21,449 nucleotides of DNA from Basidiobolus meristosporus CBS 931.73 (Eukaryota; Basidiobolomycota; Basidiobolomycetes; Basidiobolales; Basidiobolaceae), in NCBI GenBank assembly GCA_002104905.1, contig MCFE01000990.1, positions 1 to 21,449 of the forward strand, in the 5' to 3' direction. The notes beneath the pieces were generated by a model, which did no database searches, was not told where the DNA came from, and saw nothing but the letters and a program-made list of their open reading frames with translations. This document shows positions 8,793 through 17,214 of this stretch, piece by piece. Both the position numbers and the translations under genes were made by a program. Position 1 is the stretch's first letter, and each line of letters opens with the position of its first letter.

Positions 8793-8964
8793 ATAAAGCA
8801 AGGAAAGCACTACTCTGAGCAACATAAGTAAAATTGAGTAATATTACCAGTAACTATATCCTCCTACTGGCATTATGGTAGAAATTATAGTACCAGAGAG
8901 TGCTAGATCAATCCGGCACTATAAACAGGCTGGCACTATGTGGAATTATCCAACAGAACAAGTC
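8793..8964. other. Right subterminal region of the Harbinger-type element
   Basis: This short non-coding tail holds the motifs CTGGCATTATGG, CCGGCACTATA and CTGGCACTATG. They echo the GGCACTAT repeats of the foldback MITEs. It ends AACAGAACAAGTC, the reverse complement of the left tip apart from one base. Confidence 0.65.
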
Positions 8965-8966
8965 TA

Positions 8967-9816
8967 CTAAGCGCAGTACTATATAGCTTTGCAATATTTG
9001 TTGGACTGCATCAGCTTCCTCAGACAGGGTATGACCCAAATATATCTGGAGTGTGAACATGTTTTCCCTCAATGTTGGTGGATTCCTGACAATTTGGACA
9101 TGTTGCAATGGTAGCATTTTTGGATGTGAATGCCATGCAACTGTTAACACATGCTGGAATCAGGACAGTCTCTGGATCATATGTTGCCAGCCACATGATG
9201 GTTGTCCACTTGTACCATGTACATGGTAAGTTGCATCCTGGTATGATTTTGGCAAGAAGTAGTAATAAATCCTCAAAGCCCCCATTACTGATATTAGTAG
9301 AAACACGCCACTTCTCTAGCCACAACATTACATCATTTACCAGCAGATGGATTACTGTGCTCTCTTGGCTCCATAAGTATCCTTGGCATTTGTTTCAACA
9401 GGTGATGCCTCATTGCATATAGGGATTTGACCAGGCTCATATGTGGTACTGTTGTTAGGGGAGATAGGCTTAAAATTCATCAGTGAACCTTCTTTGACAG
9501 AGCTATCACTCTGCGTGCCATGTTCAGAAGGCTGAGGTGAGCCTAAAGGCATCACAAACTTACCTGACTCAGTATGTGCAAGGTGATAAAGACAGCCAGG
9601 TGCCAATATAGAAGTACCAACCAGCCAGCAAGATAATGTTGGTACAGTAGTGACCAATGAATGGTCAAATATGACTTGGGTGGCAAAACACTGGCCGTGA
9701 TCATTGTAATACTTCCTATGCTGTCTGCATACTTCATGGCTGAGAGGCTTGCCACAAGAGCCACATGGTCTTTTTTCTTTTCTCTTACAGCATTGAGTCA
9801 AAGTAGTCTTGTCCAT
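8967..9816 (-). pseudogene. CACTA tnp2-type transposase, N-terminal part
   Basis: Starting at ATG 9816 on minus, the protein opens with a Cys/His cluster, PCGSCGKPLSHEVCRQHRKYY, typical of the zinc-binding start of fungal tnp2 transposases. A low-complexity stretch follows. A frame change near 9350 leads to VMLWLEKWRVS...GGFEDLLLLLAK and then PACVNSCMAF...CPNCQ (about 9090-9160), the Cys-rich signature before the catalytic core. A second frame change near 9085 gives TLQIYLGHTLSEEADAVQQI, running to the Harbinger insertion at 8966. The gene resumes at 4842. It diverges from the accessory gene starting near 10018, with which it may share a promoter region. Confidence 0.8.
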
Positions 9817-10017
9817 GGGGCAAACGGTCTGACCTTCAACAACATAATACTATTATATCACTTTTTGGTCAATACTCATGTGAACTTAAGACAGTCTTGT
9901 ATTTGAGACATTGCACCTACATGAATGTAAGATTCAATGATGACCTGCCATAGTAAGCATTATAAATAAAGTTGTGGCATCATATACACATGTATATGTA
10001 ACACCATTTCTCTGTAG
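9817..10017. promoter_or_regulatory. Divergent intergenic region of the CACTA element
   Basis: This is the gap between the transposase start (minus) and the accessory gene (plus). CCATTTCTCTGTAG ending at 10017 is a good 3' splice-site-like sequence. A possible donor, GTAAGA, lies near 9927, so a short upstream exon and a ~91-nt intron are possible. No other motif is convincing. Confidence 0.35.
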
Positions 10018-10518
10018 ACTTGGCTCACTTCAATACATATGCCTCCACACAATACAGCAAAGTTGTCTGGTTCCTAACAAAGCCCATGGATGATGGCAGC
10101 AGAAGAACAGTTGGACAACAGATTGCTTTGACATTCAGTGCATCAAGCAGGGCTATATCCAAAAAAGGCTATGTTAACATTGTGCCCACTGAAAGTAATT
10201 ATGTGGACTCCTCAGGCTCTCAGTGAAATAGGCAATTGAGAACCTCTGCAGAGCCACAAACTGACTATTATGCTCAGGCAGATGAGAATGAAGCAAATGC
10301 AGTACCCTCAGTTGAAGATCAGCAAGTGGCCATGATAACATCACCACCACCCATATTAGCAAGTATGTTGTCAGCTCATACCAAAGCATTAATGAAGCAA
10401 CTAGGTGCAGTGGCTGATAGGATAGATGCAATGGCCCAGAGAAATCAGGAAATAGTCCCAAAACAGGATGAGTGGATAATATGTGTAGATCAATCAATAT
10501 CCCAGGAAGAGAAAGCAG

Positions 10519-11254
10519 TAGACTTGTTCTGTTGGATAGTGCCACATTGAGCCATGAGTGCCAAATGATGCCATAGTGTGCCAGAGAGGTCAAGTGAGCC
10601 TACACTTGGCCACAGAGTGTGAAACATAGCTCTGCATCTTCATGTAAAGCAGCCCCTGTGTTTCACTCATTGCGCAGGAGAAAATCCTTTTTTTGACCTT
10701 TTTTTTTGGATCAATGTAGCTCAGGATGTGTACAAGCACAGGAGAACTGAAGAGATGCATCTGGTACTCAATACCCATGGCACTCTGAATCTAGCTCCTG
10801 TAGCTTGTATCATGTCACAAAAATGAATGGCACTATCTTGGTCCACTGGTACTATCTGGCACTATATTTAAATATTAGCCCTAAAGTAAGAACTATACAA
10901 AGCACTTATAGTGCCAGATAGTACCAGTGGACCAAGATAGTGCCATTCATTTTTGTGACATGATACAAGCTACAGGAGCTAGATTCAGAGTGCCATGGGT
11001 ATTGAGTACCAGATGCATATCTTCAATCTGCTTGTGCTCTAACATATCCTGCTCAACATTGATCCAAAAAAAAAGGTCAAAAAATGGATTTTCTCCAACA
11101 TGATGGGTTAAACACAGGGGCTGCTTTTCACGAAGATGCGGAGCTATGTTTCACACCCTGTGGCCAGGTAGAGACTCAATTGGCCTCTCTGGCACACTAT
11201 GGCATCATTTGGCACTCATGGCTCAATGTGGCACTATCCAATGGAACAAGTCTA
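10519..11254. mobile_element. Foldback MITE, copy 2 (TA-flanked)
   Basis: The element runs 10521-11252 (732 bp), with TA at 10519-10520 and 11253-11254. It has the same foldback design and about 90% identity (by eye) with copy 1. The arms meet around a loop near 10860-10905. The ends are GACTTGTTCTGTTG and, reverse-complemented, GACTTGTTCCATTG. It sits inside a reading frame that is restored across the site when the element and one TA are removed, which fixes both ends and the TA duplication. A frame starting at 11084 is partly MITE and partly host gene and is not a real fusion gene. Confidence 0.9.
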
Positions 11255-11737
11255 GTATCTTTTCTGCAAAGAAGAAACTCAAGTAGCTTAATGACACAGT
11301 CAAGAATTGAGCCATTTCCTGATGTAACAGCAGAAGAACACCGTACAGTCTTTGAAGCACAACAACAGTGCCTAAAGATAAAGCCCACAAAGAATCCTAT
11401 CATAGTGTGGGAGGGAGACAAAGTGGTGTTTATACCAAAGCCTAAAAATCAAAAGACATTGAAGAGCCGTGAAGCCATTGAGTGCCATAATGAAGAGTGG
11501 GCCAGCACTCAAGAGGCTGCTAGAGGTCTAGCTTACCTTCATCTAGAGGCCAGCATACCATGGCACCATCAGGAACTCAAGGCCAAGCAGAATGTACTTG
11601 ACTTGTTCCATGAGCATTATCCTGGATTCAAGCAGGCAAACAGATTTTGGGCCAGCATTGGTATGCTAAGAAAGTATCTTAAGAATAGCAGAAACTATCA
11701 AAGGCAGAAGAACAAGGGAGCCATGGCTAAAAACTAG

Positions 11738-12148
11738 CAGCTTCCTCAAGAGCCCATTACAAGCAGGGCCAAAAGCTCCAGACAAGCATCAACAAGACTT
11801 CAGGTAGCTGGAAGAGTGCCAATCAGAGACAAGCAGGCAGACACAGATACACCAGCACAACATTTATCAAGGAAAAAGCATAGTACCACTCAAGAAGCAC
11901 CCAGTCAAAGTAGCAGTGAAGGACCTGGCAGTGATAAATACCAGCTGCTTTTACAGGAGCCCATTGCAACTACAGTTGAGAGCTCAAAACAAGCAGAAAA
12001 GAAACGTCAGGTTGCCAGAAGAGTGCCAGCAAGGGATAAGCAGGCCAAAACAGATGCATCAGAGCAGAATTTACCCAGGAGAAAACACAGTTCTTTGCAA
12101 GAAGCACTCAGACAAAGTAGGAGTGAAAGACCTGGCAGTGATAAAGAA
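11738..12148 (+). repeat. Two tandem ~207-bp repeats inside the accessory gene
   Basis: Unit 1 (about 11738-11941) and unit 2 (about 11942-12148) align at a 207-bp period (CAGGT at 11801 and 12008; GACCTGGCAGTGATAAA at 11922 and 12129), with one 3-bp gap near the start. The period is 69 codons, so frame is kept. Each unit encodes RVPxRDKQA, RKHS and GSDK motifs. The copies differ at many sites, so the duplication is old. Confidence 0.85.
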
Positions 12149-12639
12149 AAAGGTAAAGGGAAAAATCTCTACCCAAGCCTTAGACAGGGAGGCATGCAAA
12201 AGAAACTGCAGTTCTTGCCAATTTACACAGCAAACCAGGAACAGACTGAATCCCATCATAGCCAAGAGGAATTATCGGCAAAAAAACAGTTCTTTTCACA
12301 AGAGTTGGAAGCGCAGCCAGTTGAGCTACACTCCAGTAAGGTAGATGAGTTTGCTGAAAAAGGCAATTTGTCTACCACAGCCTCCACAGCCTCCATTATT
12401 GAAAGAGTGGAGATCCCACTGACAGACAAGGCTACAACATCAAGAACTCAAAAGACTATCACAAAGCCTTCAGTGGAGTTTTGGAACATTAATAGGCATA
12501 CTAAGAGGTTGCAGCACTTCTTCAAGAGCAGTGCTCAGAAAATGCACTGGAATATTGCAAGGATTTATTGCCAAGACTGGCAGATGAGGAGCTAGACCTT
12601 GCAGTGCTGGCTGAAGACCAGGCCATGTGGGACCAGTGA

Positions 12640-13170
12640 ATGAACAGTGACATAAAGCTGTTGGGTTCCTGCCAAAGTTGTGGAACCAGAGCATTACAGC
12701 AGAAATACTTATTGAGTGGTGGTTTTAATGGAGTTACTTGTTGAGTGCAGGGTTGGGCTTAATGTTAGTGTAGGGTATAGAGACTTGTATAGATCAATAA
12801 AATTGGCAATTGAGGCACAACTGAAGTTTCAATGGAAATAAATCAACTTGTATGCATGAAAAGTAAGAGAAACAGTTTAGTCAGGAAGTAAGGAGTGCAA
12901 AAAAGAGGTAATAGCCAATCAATCCACACAAATGTAGCAGGCAATAGACTGTCTGGGATCAGAAAGTGAGCAAATTGGCAGGGAACCAATCAAACGCCAC
13001 TTATACATTGTTGTGATGGAAAATTTTGACTAAGTTTTTGTGAGCTCTGGGGTGCAATTATTTCTAACAGTCTCTCAACAGTGTCCCAAAAAGATCAGTA
13101 CCTCTTAGTCATGGGACTTTAACTTTTTGATGGCCTTTTGATGGGATCATCTTGATAAACTTTCATAGGG
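12640..13170. other. CACTA right subterminal and terminal region, no gene seen
   Basis: AT-rich non-coding sequence from the accessory gene stop to the right tip. It has GATGGGATCAT (13140-13150) shared with the left end, and TTTTGATGG twice near 13115-13145. It ends CTTTCATAGGG. Parts of 12975-13155 resemble 16030-16235 outside the element. Confidence 0.5.
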
Positions 13171-15448
13171 AATGGTGGAGAATCTACCTCAAAACTCTTC
13201 ATCCACTTTTGTAAAATTCATGGGATAAAGCAAGAGACTACTGTACCATACTCCCCACAGCAAAACAAAGTAGCAGAACATGCAAACAGATCACTAATTG
13301 TTATGGTAAGATCTATGATCCATGATCAAAATTTATCCTATGATTGTTGGGCAGAATCAGTTGCAATAGCTATATTCCTTAAAATAGGAGGTATAGCAGA
13401 ATGCTTTGTAAATCTACTCCATTTGAAGCATGGTATGGATACAGACCCAGTGCAGAACATATACAAATAGCCGGGTGTACAGCATATACCAAGAAATTGC
13501 CATGCAATTGGTCAAAATTTAAGGCAAAAGTATAAAATGCATATTTTTGAGCTACTGCAATGAGAGTAATGCATACAGACTCTGCAATACCAAAGCAAAG
13601 AAGCTGATAAAGTCCAGGGATGTTTTCTTCAATGAAAACTCAATTTTTCACAAAAAATGATATCAGATGATGACAAAAGTTTGATCTCAAGTCTACCAGT
13701 AGTTAGGATTGAGTCAGAGCAAAAAAATGAAAGCTTTTTCACTCCCAGGAACTCTACAACCATAATTTAGCTTGAATCAGTGCTCAGAAGTATACCAGAA
13801 GTGACCATACAGGTATCAAGTGCCCAGAGATCCAACCAGACAAGAAATAGCCCAAATTACTATACTAATGAGTGTACAAACTTAGCCTATGCCTATTCAG
13901 TCCATATTGATGAGCCCTAGACTGTAAAAGAGGCCCTAAATACCCCTTAGACAAAGCTTTGGAGATCTGCAAAGACTGAGGAATATTGGGCCCTGATGGA
14001 AAATCAAACTTGGGACTTTGTCAATTTACCAATTAACCACAAGTCAGTTGGATGCAGATGGGTCATTAAGACAGAGTATAAGGCTAATGGTACAATGAAA
14101 AATACAAAGCAAGACTTGTGGCTTAAGGATGCTCTCAAACAAGAGGACTTGACTATACTGAGGCCTCTGCACCAGTAGCCAAGTCTGATTTCATCAGATT
14201 GATATTGGCTATTGCAGCCATATATATTCTTTTTATTCATCAAATGGGTGTAAAAACTGCATTTGGAATGAATAACTTGATGAGGACATGTGTATGGACC
14301 AGCCAGATGGGTTTGTTGACCAAAATGGCCCCCATTTGGACTGCAAGCTTAAAAAATCTCTATATGGTCTCAAACAATCACCAAGAGCCTGGAATTGCAA
14401 GATCAATTCTTATTTGGAACCTTTGAGTTTCTAAAGGAGTAATGCTGATTAAGTATATACAATAAGCCAGATGGAGCAAATCCAGCTATATTAGCTTATA
14501 TGTGGATGATGTTATTATAGCCACCAATAACCTATCAACATTGGAAGAGACTAAATCCAGCCTATTGAAGGAGTTCAAGATGTCCAATCTAGGAGAACTC
14601 AGTTGCTGCTTAGGGATTAGGTTCTCCATAGACAGAGGTACCCAGACTATCACCCTAAGCCAGTTCAAGTATATTCAAGATATACTAAAGAAGTATCATA
14701 TGGAAGACAGTAAACTGGCAGCAACCCCAATGGAGACAAACTTTAACTTTGTTAAACCTCAGCTAAATTAAGAGAGCTTGGTGCCATCTGAAAGCCCTAA
14801 CTTTCCTTATCAATATATGGTTAGCAGTCTGATGTATATAATACTTGGAACACATCCAGATATCTCATATTCAGTGGGTGTTGTCAGCCAGCATAATCAG
14901 AACTAAGGATCTGATCATGTTGCAGCAGTTAAGCATATTTTTAGATACCTAAAAGGAACTGCTGATATCTGCTTAAGATACACTTATAAGGGTTCCAAAC
15001 AGGATATTTTGGGATACTCTGATGCTGATTGGGGACAAAATTTGGAAGACAGAAGATCCACCACAGGATACACCTTTCTTGACTGTAAAGGAGCAATTTC
15101 ATGGAATTCAAGAAAGCAACCAACCATAGCACTTACCACCACTGAGGCAGAGTATATGGCAACCTGTGAAGCTACAAAAGAAGCAATGTGGCTAAGAAAG
15201 CTTTTTACATGTTTAGGCCTATGTCAAAAATTGCCTATTGCTTATTTCAAGATAATCAAGGATGTATACAACTAGAGAGAAATCCAACTTTTCATGCTAG
15301 AACTAAGCACATCAATATTAGACATCATTTCATATGTGAAGCTATAGAGAATAACTTAGCTAGCTTAGCTTACTGTCCTACAGATGAAATGATTGCAGAT
15401 ATATTTACCAAACCATTAGCTAGAGACAAGTTTGAATACCTTAGGTAA
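13171..15448 (+). pseudogene. Copia AB pol, 3' half (integrase end, reverse transcriptase, RNase H)
   Basis: It resumes at the codon after the integrase Asp: GGES...FIHFCKIHGIKQ, then a degenerate glutamate region near 13250-13290 (QQNKVAEHANRS). Reverse transcriptase landmarks are WVIKTEYKANGT (about 14060), LSNLGELS and the YVDD catalytic motif (14499-14510). RNase H has YSDADWGQNLEDRRSTTGYTF (about 15015-15075), TTEAEYMA, a degraded CIQLERNPTFHARTKHI and IADIFTKPLARDKF, with the stop at 15446. There are numerous frameshifts and stops (for example 13917, 14769, 14904), so it is not functional. Confidence 0.87.
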
Positions 15449-15480
15449 AGATTAGGACTAGTCAGTATGAACATTTAGCT

Positions 15481-15489
15481 GAGTGGGAG
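15481..15489 (+). promoter_or_regulatory. Polypurine tract of copia AB
   Basis: GAGTGGGAG lies immediately before the 3' LTR start (TGTTGTAA). The same nonamer precedes the 3' LTR of copy C at 21126-21134. It would prime plus-strand DNA synthesis. Confidence 0.75.
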
Positions 15490-15836
15490 TGTTGTAAGAG
15501 CTTGTAATTCCACCTAAATATTCACCTAACTTAGTCACTTAGATCATTACCTTCAAATCCTAGCAAATACTGACCAAATTCCTTGTCAGGATATACTTAG
15601 AATATTTTCACCAAAATACCAGGTGCCCAGAACATGAAAATTCTCAAAGTTGTCCAAGCAACCCCAAGCTTTGCACACATGTTCTTGGTACCTTTCTTAA
15701 CCAATTTATGTATTTGTTATGCCAAGACCATGTAAAACATAAATACTACTTTTACATTTGATAAATCATTAAGTAACAACCACATAATCTACTTGTTCTC
15801 CCAATCAATTCCAAATTCTCCAAGACTCTTACAACA
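15490..15836 (+). repeat. 3' LTR of copia AB
   Basis: This LTR is 347 bp, from TGTTGTAA to TTACAACA, a perfect 8-bp inverted pair with TG...CA ends. It aligns along its whole length with the LTRs at 16266 and 16835. The following ATGTA would be the target duplication, but the matching left flank has been lost at the MITE junction. Confidence 0.92.
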
Positions 15837-16265
15837 ATGTACAGCTGGTTACCAAATTTGGCATGAATGCTAGTTGCTCTTGTCTCCTCCTGGAAGATAT
15901 GTCTGCTTGTTTGTCTAATAGCTGAAGCTGATGACACTGAGAAGTATCAATTTTGAGTATCCTGGAATTCAGCTAATATCATTATTACATTCTACTGGCC
16001 ATTTCTCAGTTTCTCTCAGGGGGATGGAGTATGCTGGATCAAAGTTTCAGAAATGGCAGACAACCAGTCCAAAGTAAGCATATTGTTGCTGGAATGCAAA
16101 ATTTTGATCAGACTTTTTGGAAAATTTAAGGTACAGTTTTCTTCCAATGGCTTGTACATAATGTCTTGGTGTGCATGATATTTTGTGGTCATAGGACTCC
16201 AATTTTGTGATAGCCTTTAGATAGATCCATAACAATTGCTTTTCTTGAGGCTATGTAGTAGTGAG
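15837..16265. other. Unassigned sequence between copia insertions, partly like the CACTA right end
   Basis: No gene is visible. About 16030-16235 resembles 12975-13155 in order and spacing: AATGGCAGACAACCAG, GTTGCTGGAATGCAAAATTT and GTCATAGGACTCC match AATTGGCAGGGAACCAA, GTTGTGATGGAAAATTT and GTCATGGGACTTT. No terminal CCCTA is evident. It may be a diverged relative of the CACTA element that served as target for the copia insertions. Confidence 0.4.
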
Positions 16266-16619
16266 TGTTGTAAAAATTTGGAATTCCACCTAAATATTCA
16301 CCTAACTTAGTCACTTAGATCATCACCTTCAAATCCTAGAGAATACTGACCAAATTCCTTGTTGGGATTTACTTAGAATATTTTCACCAAAATACCAGGT
16401 ACCCAGAACATGAAAATTCTCAAAGTTGTCCAAACAGCCCCAAACTTTGCACACATGTTCTTGGGACCTTCCTTAACCTATCCTGTGTGTTTGTAATGCC
16501 AAGACCAGGTAAAAGTATAAATACTACTTTTACATTCAACAAATCATTAAGTGAAAACCACATAATCTACTTGTTCTCCAAATCACTTCCAATATCTCCA
16601 AGACTCTTACAGCAGTGAG
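16261..16619 (+). mobile_element. Solo copia LTR with GTGAG target duplication
   Basis: The LTR spans 16266-16614 (349 bp), from TGTTGTAA to CTTACAGCA, with one change in the last bases. It is flanked by GTGAG at 16261-16265 and 16615-16619, a perfect 5-bp duplication of the size Ty1/copia integrases make. No internal region remains, so it arose by recombination between the two LTRs of an older insertion. Confidence 0.93.
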
Positions 16620-16704
16620 TAGATACAGTGGCCACCAAGATATATGTACTCAGGCTTATGGTAATGGTACAGCCATTTGTATCTCTTCACAACCACCTTT
16701 TATG
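16620..16704. other. Continuation of the unassigned target sequence
   Basis: Eighty-five bases between the solo LTR and the next LTR fragment. They would join directly to 16265 before the solo LTR inserted. No feature seen. Confidence 0.4.
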
Positions 16705-16834
16705 TGATGTGAAAACTTGTAATTCCACCTAAATACTCACCTAACTTAGTCACTTAGATCATTACCTATAAATCCTAAAGAATACTGACCAAATTCCTTG
16801 TTGGGAGATGCTTGGAATATTTTCACAAAAATAC
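16705..16834 (+). repeat. 5' part of a copia LTR, interrupted by copia C
   Basis: TGATGTGAAAACTTG aligns without gaps to the LTR start TGTTGTAAAAATTTG, and similarity continues to ACAAAAATAC. There the full element C begins, so C inserted into this older LTR. The last five bases, AATAC, should be repeated after the 3' LTR of C, outside the window, followed by the rest of this LTR (CAGGT...). Confidence 0.85.
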
Positions 16835-17183
16835 TGTTGTAAAGGTTTGTAATTCCACCTAAATATTCACCTAACTTAGTCACTTAGATCATTACCCTCA
16901 AATCCTAGAGAATACTGGCCCAATTTCTTGTTGGGATTTACTCAGAATATTTTCACCAAAATACCAGGTACCCAGAACATGAAAATTCTCAAAGTAATTC
17001 AAACAGCCCCAAACTTTGCACACATGTTCTTGGGACCTTCCTTAACCTATTCTACGTGTTTGCAATGCCAAGACCAGGTAAAAGTATAAATACTACTTTT
17101 ACATTCAATTAATCATTAAGTGAAAACCACATAATCTACTTGTTCTCCCAATCATTTCCAATATCTCCAAAACTCTTACAACA
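16835..17183 (+). repeat. 5' LTR of copia C
   Basis: This LTR is 349 bp, TGTTGTAA...TTACAACA. TATAAATA at 17085-17092 is the likely core promoter. The AATAAA found in other copies near this point reads AATTAA here. Confidence 0.93.
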
Positions 17184-17195
17184 GACTATGAGCCC
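17184..17195 (+). promoter_or_regulatory. Primer binding site of copia C (half-tRNA type)
   Basis: GACTATGAGCCC follows the LTR directly. It differs from the AB copy (GGTTATGAGCCC) at two bases and keeps the TATGAGCCC core, complementary to the initiator tRNA-Met anticodon arm. Confidence 0.6.
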
Positions 17196-17214
17196 CAAGC
17201 TGTCACTCTCTGCA

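Larger units (their letters stand above)
4843..8966. mobile_element. PIF/Harbinger-type DNA transposon inserted in the CACTA transposase
   Basis: The element runs 4845-8964 (4120 bp), with TA at 4843-4844 and at 8965-8966. Its ends are GACTTGTTCTATTG and, reverse-complemented, GACTTGTTCTGTTG. The CACTA transposase reads up to both flanks: ...QQILQSYIVLR ends at 8967 and the family's next block resumes just below 4843. This fixes the element as a single insertion. It carries a DDE transposase (8112-8792, plus), possible minus-strand genes, an LTR-like insertion and a promoter-like stretch. Its tips match the two foldback MITEs. The usual Harbinger duplication is 3 bp (TWA); here only TA is supported. 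Confidence 0.82.
10018..12639 (+). pseudogene. CACTA accessory protein gene, unrecognised, interrupted by MITE 2
   Basis: Function not recognised. The frame opens near 10018 after a possible splice acceptor, with no clear ATG. It passes a TGA at 10224 and a predicted helical stretch (ALMKQLGAVADRIDAMAQRN), and reaches the MITE at 10519. Removing the MITE and one TA restores the same frame (EEKAV/VSFLQ). Downstream are HRTVFEAQQQ, IVWEGDKVVFIP, FHEHYPGFKQANRFW, a TAG at 11735, two tandem 69-residue lysine/arginine-rich repeats (11738-12148) and, after loss of one A near 12540, the tail EELDLAVLAEDQAMWDQ with stop at 12637. Position and charge suggest a DNA-binding helper, like the second protein of plant CACTA elements, but no homology is visible. 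Confidence 0.6.
2656..13170. mobile_element. CACTA-like (EnSpm-type) DNA transposon with CCCTA ends, 10.5 kb including nested insertions
   Basis: The ends are CCCTACAAAA (left) and the reverse complement of CCCTATGAAA (right). They are flanked by AAT at 2653-2655 and 13171-13173, matching the 3-bp duplication usual for this superfamily. Inside are a tnp2-type transposase on minus and an accessory gene on plus, diverging from about 9817-10017. Without the Harbinger-type element and MITE 2 it would be about 5.7 kb. The exact break in the copia integrase reading frame fixes both ends to within the AAT. CCCTA rather than CACTA at the tips is a variation; membership rests on the transposase. Confidence 0.85.
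892..15836 (+). mobile_element. Copia-type LTR retrotransposon AB, split by a CACTA element
   Basis: The 5' part (892-2655) holds an LTR stump, primer site, gag, protease and the start of integrase. The 3' part (13171-15836) holds the rest of integrase, reverse transcriptase, RNase H, polypurine tract and LTR. Compared with copy C (16835 onward), the two parts join with no missing sequence at the codon after the integrase Asp. They are therefore one element interrupted by 2656-13170. The domain order (integrase before reverse transcriptase) is that of Ty1/copia elements. Many stops and frameshifts show it is long dead. Confidence 0.9.

Noticed and set aside
9108-9906. Plus-strand frames at 9108-9422 and 9661-9906
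   Set aside because: They are antisense to the N-terminal part of the CACTA transposase, including its Cys-rich signatures.
11084-11737. A 217-codon frame that looks like a single gene
   Set aside because: Its first ~55 codons lie in the arm of MITE 2. The rest is the accessory gene, which joins in frame to 10018-10518 when the MITE is removed.
16261-17183. CRISPR-like or tandem satellite array from the repeated LTR blocks
   Set aside because: The repeats are ~349-bp LTRs with TG...CA ends, one with its own target duplication, not short evenly spaced repeats.
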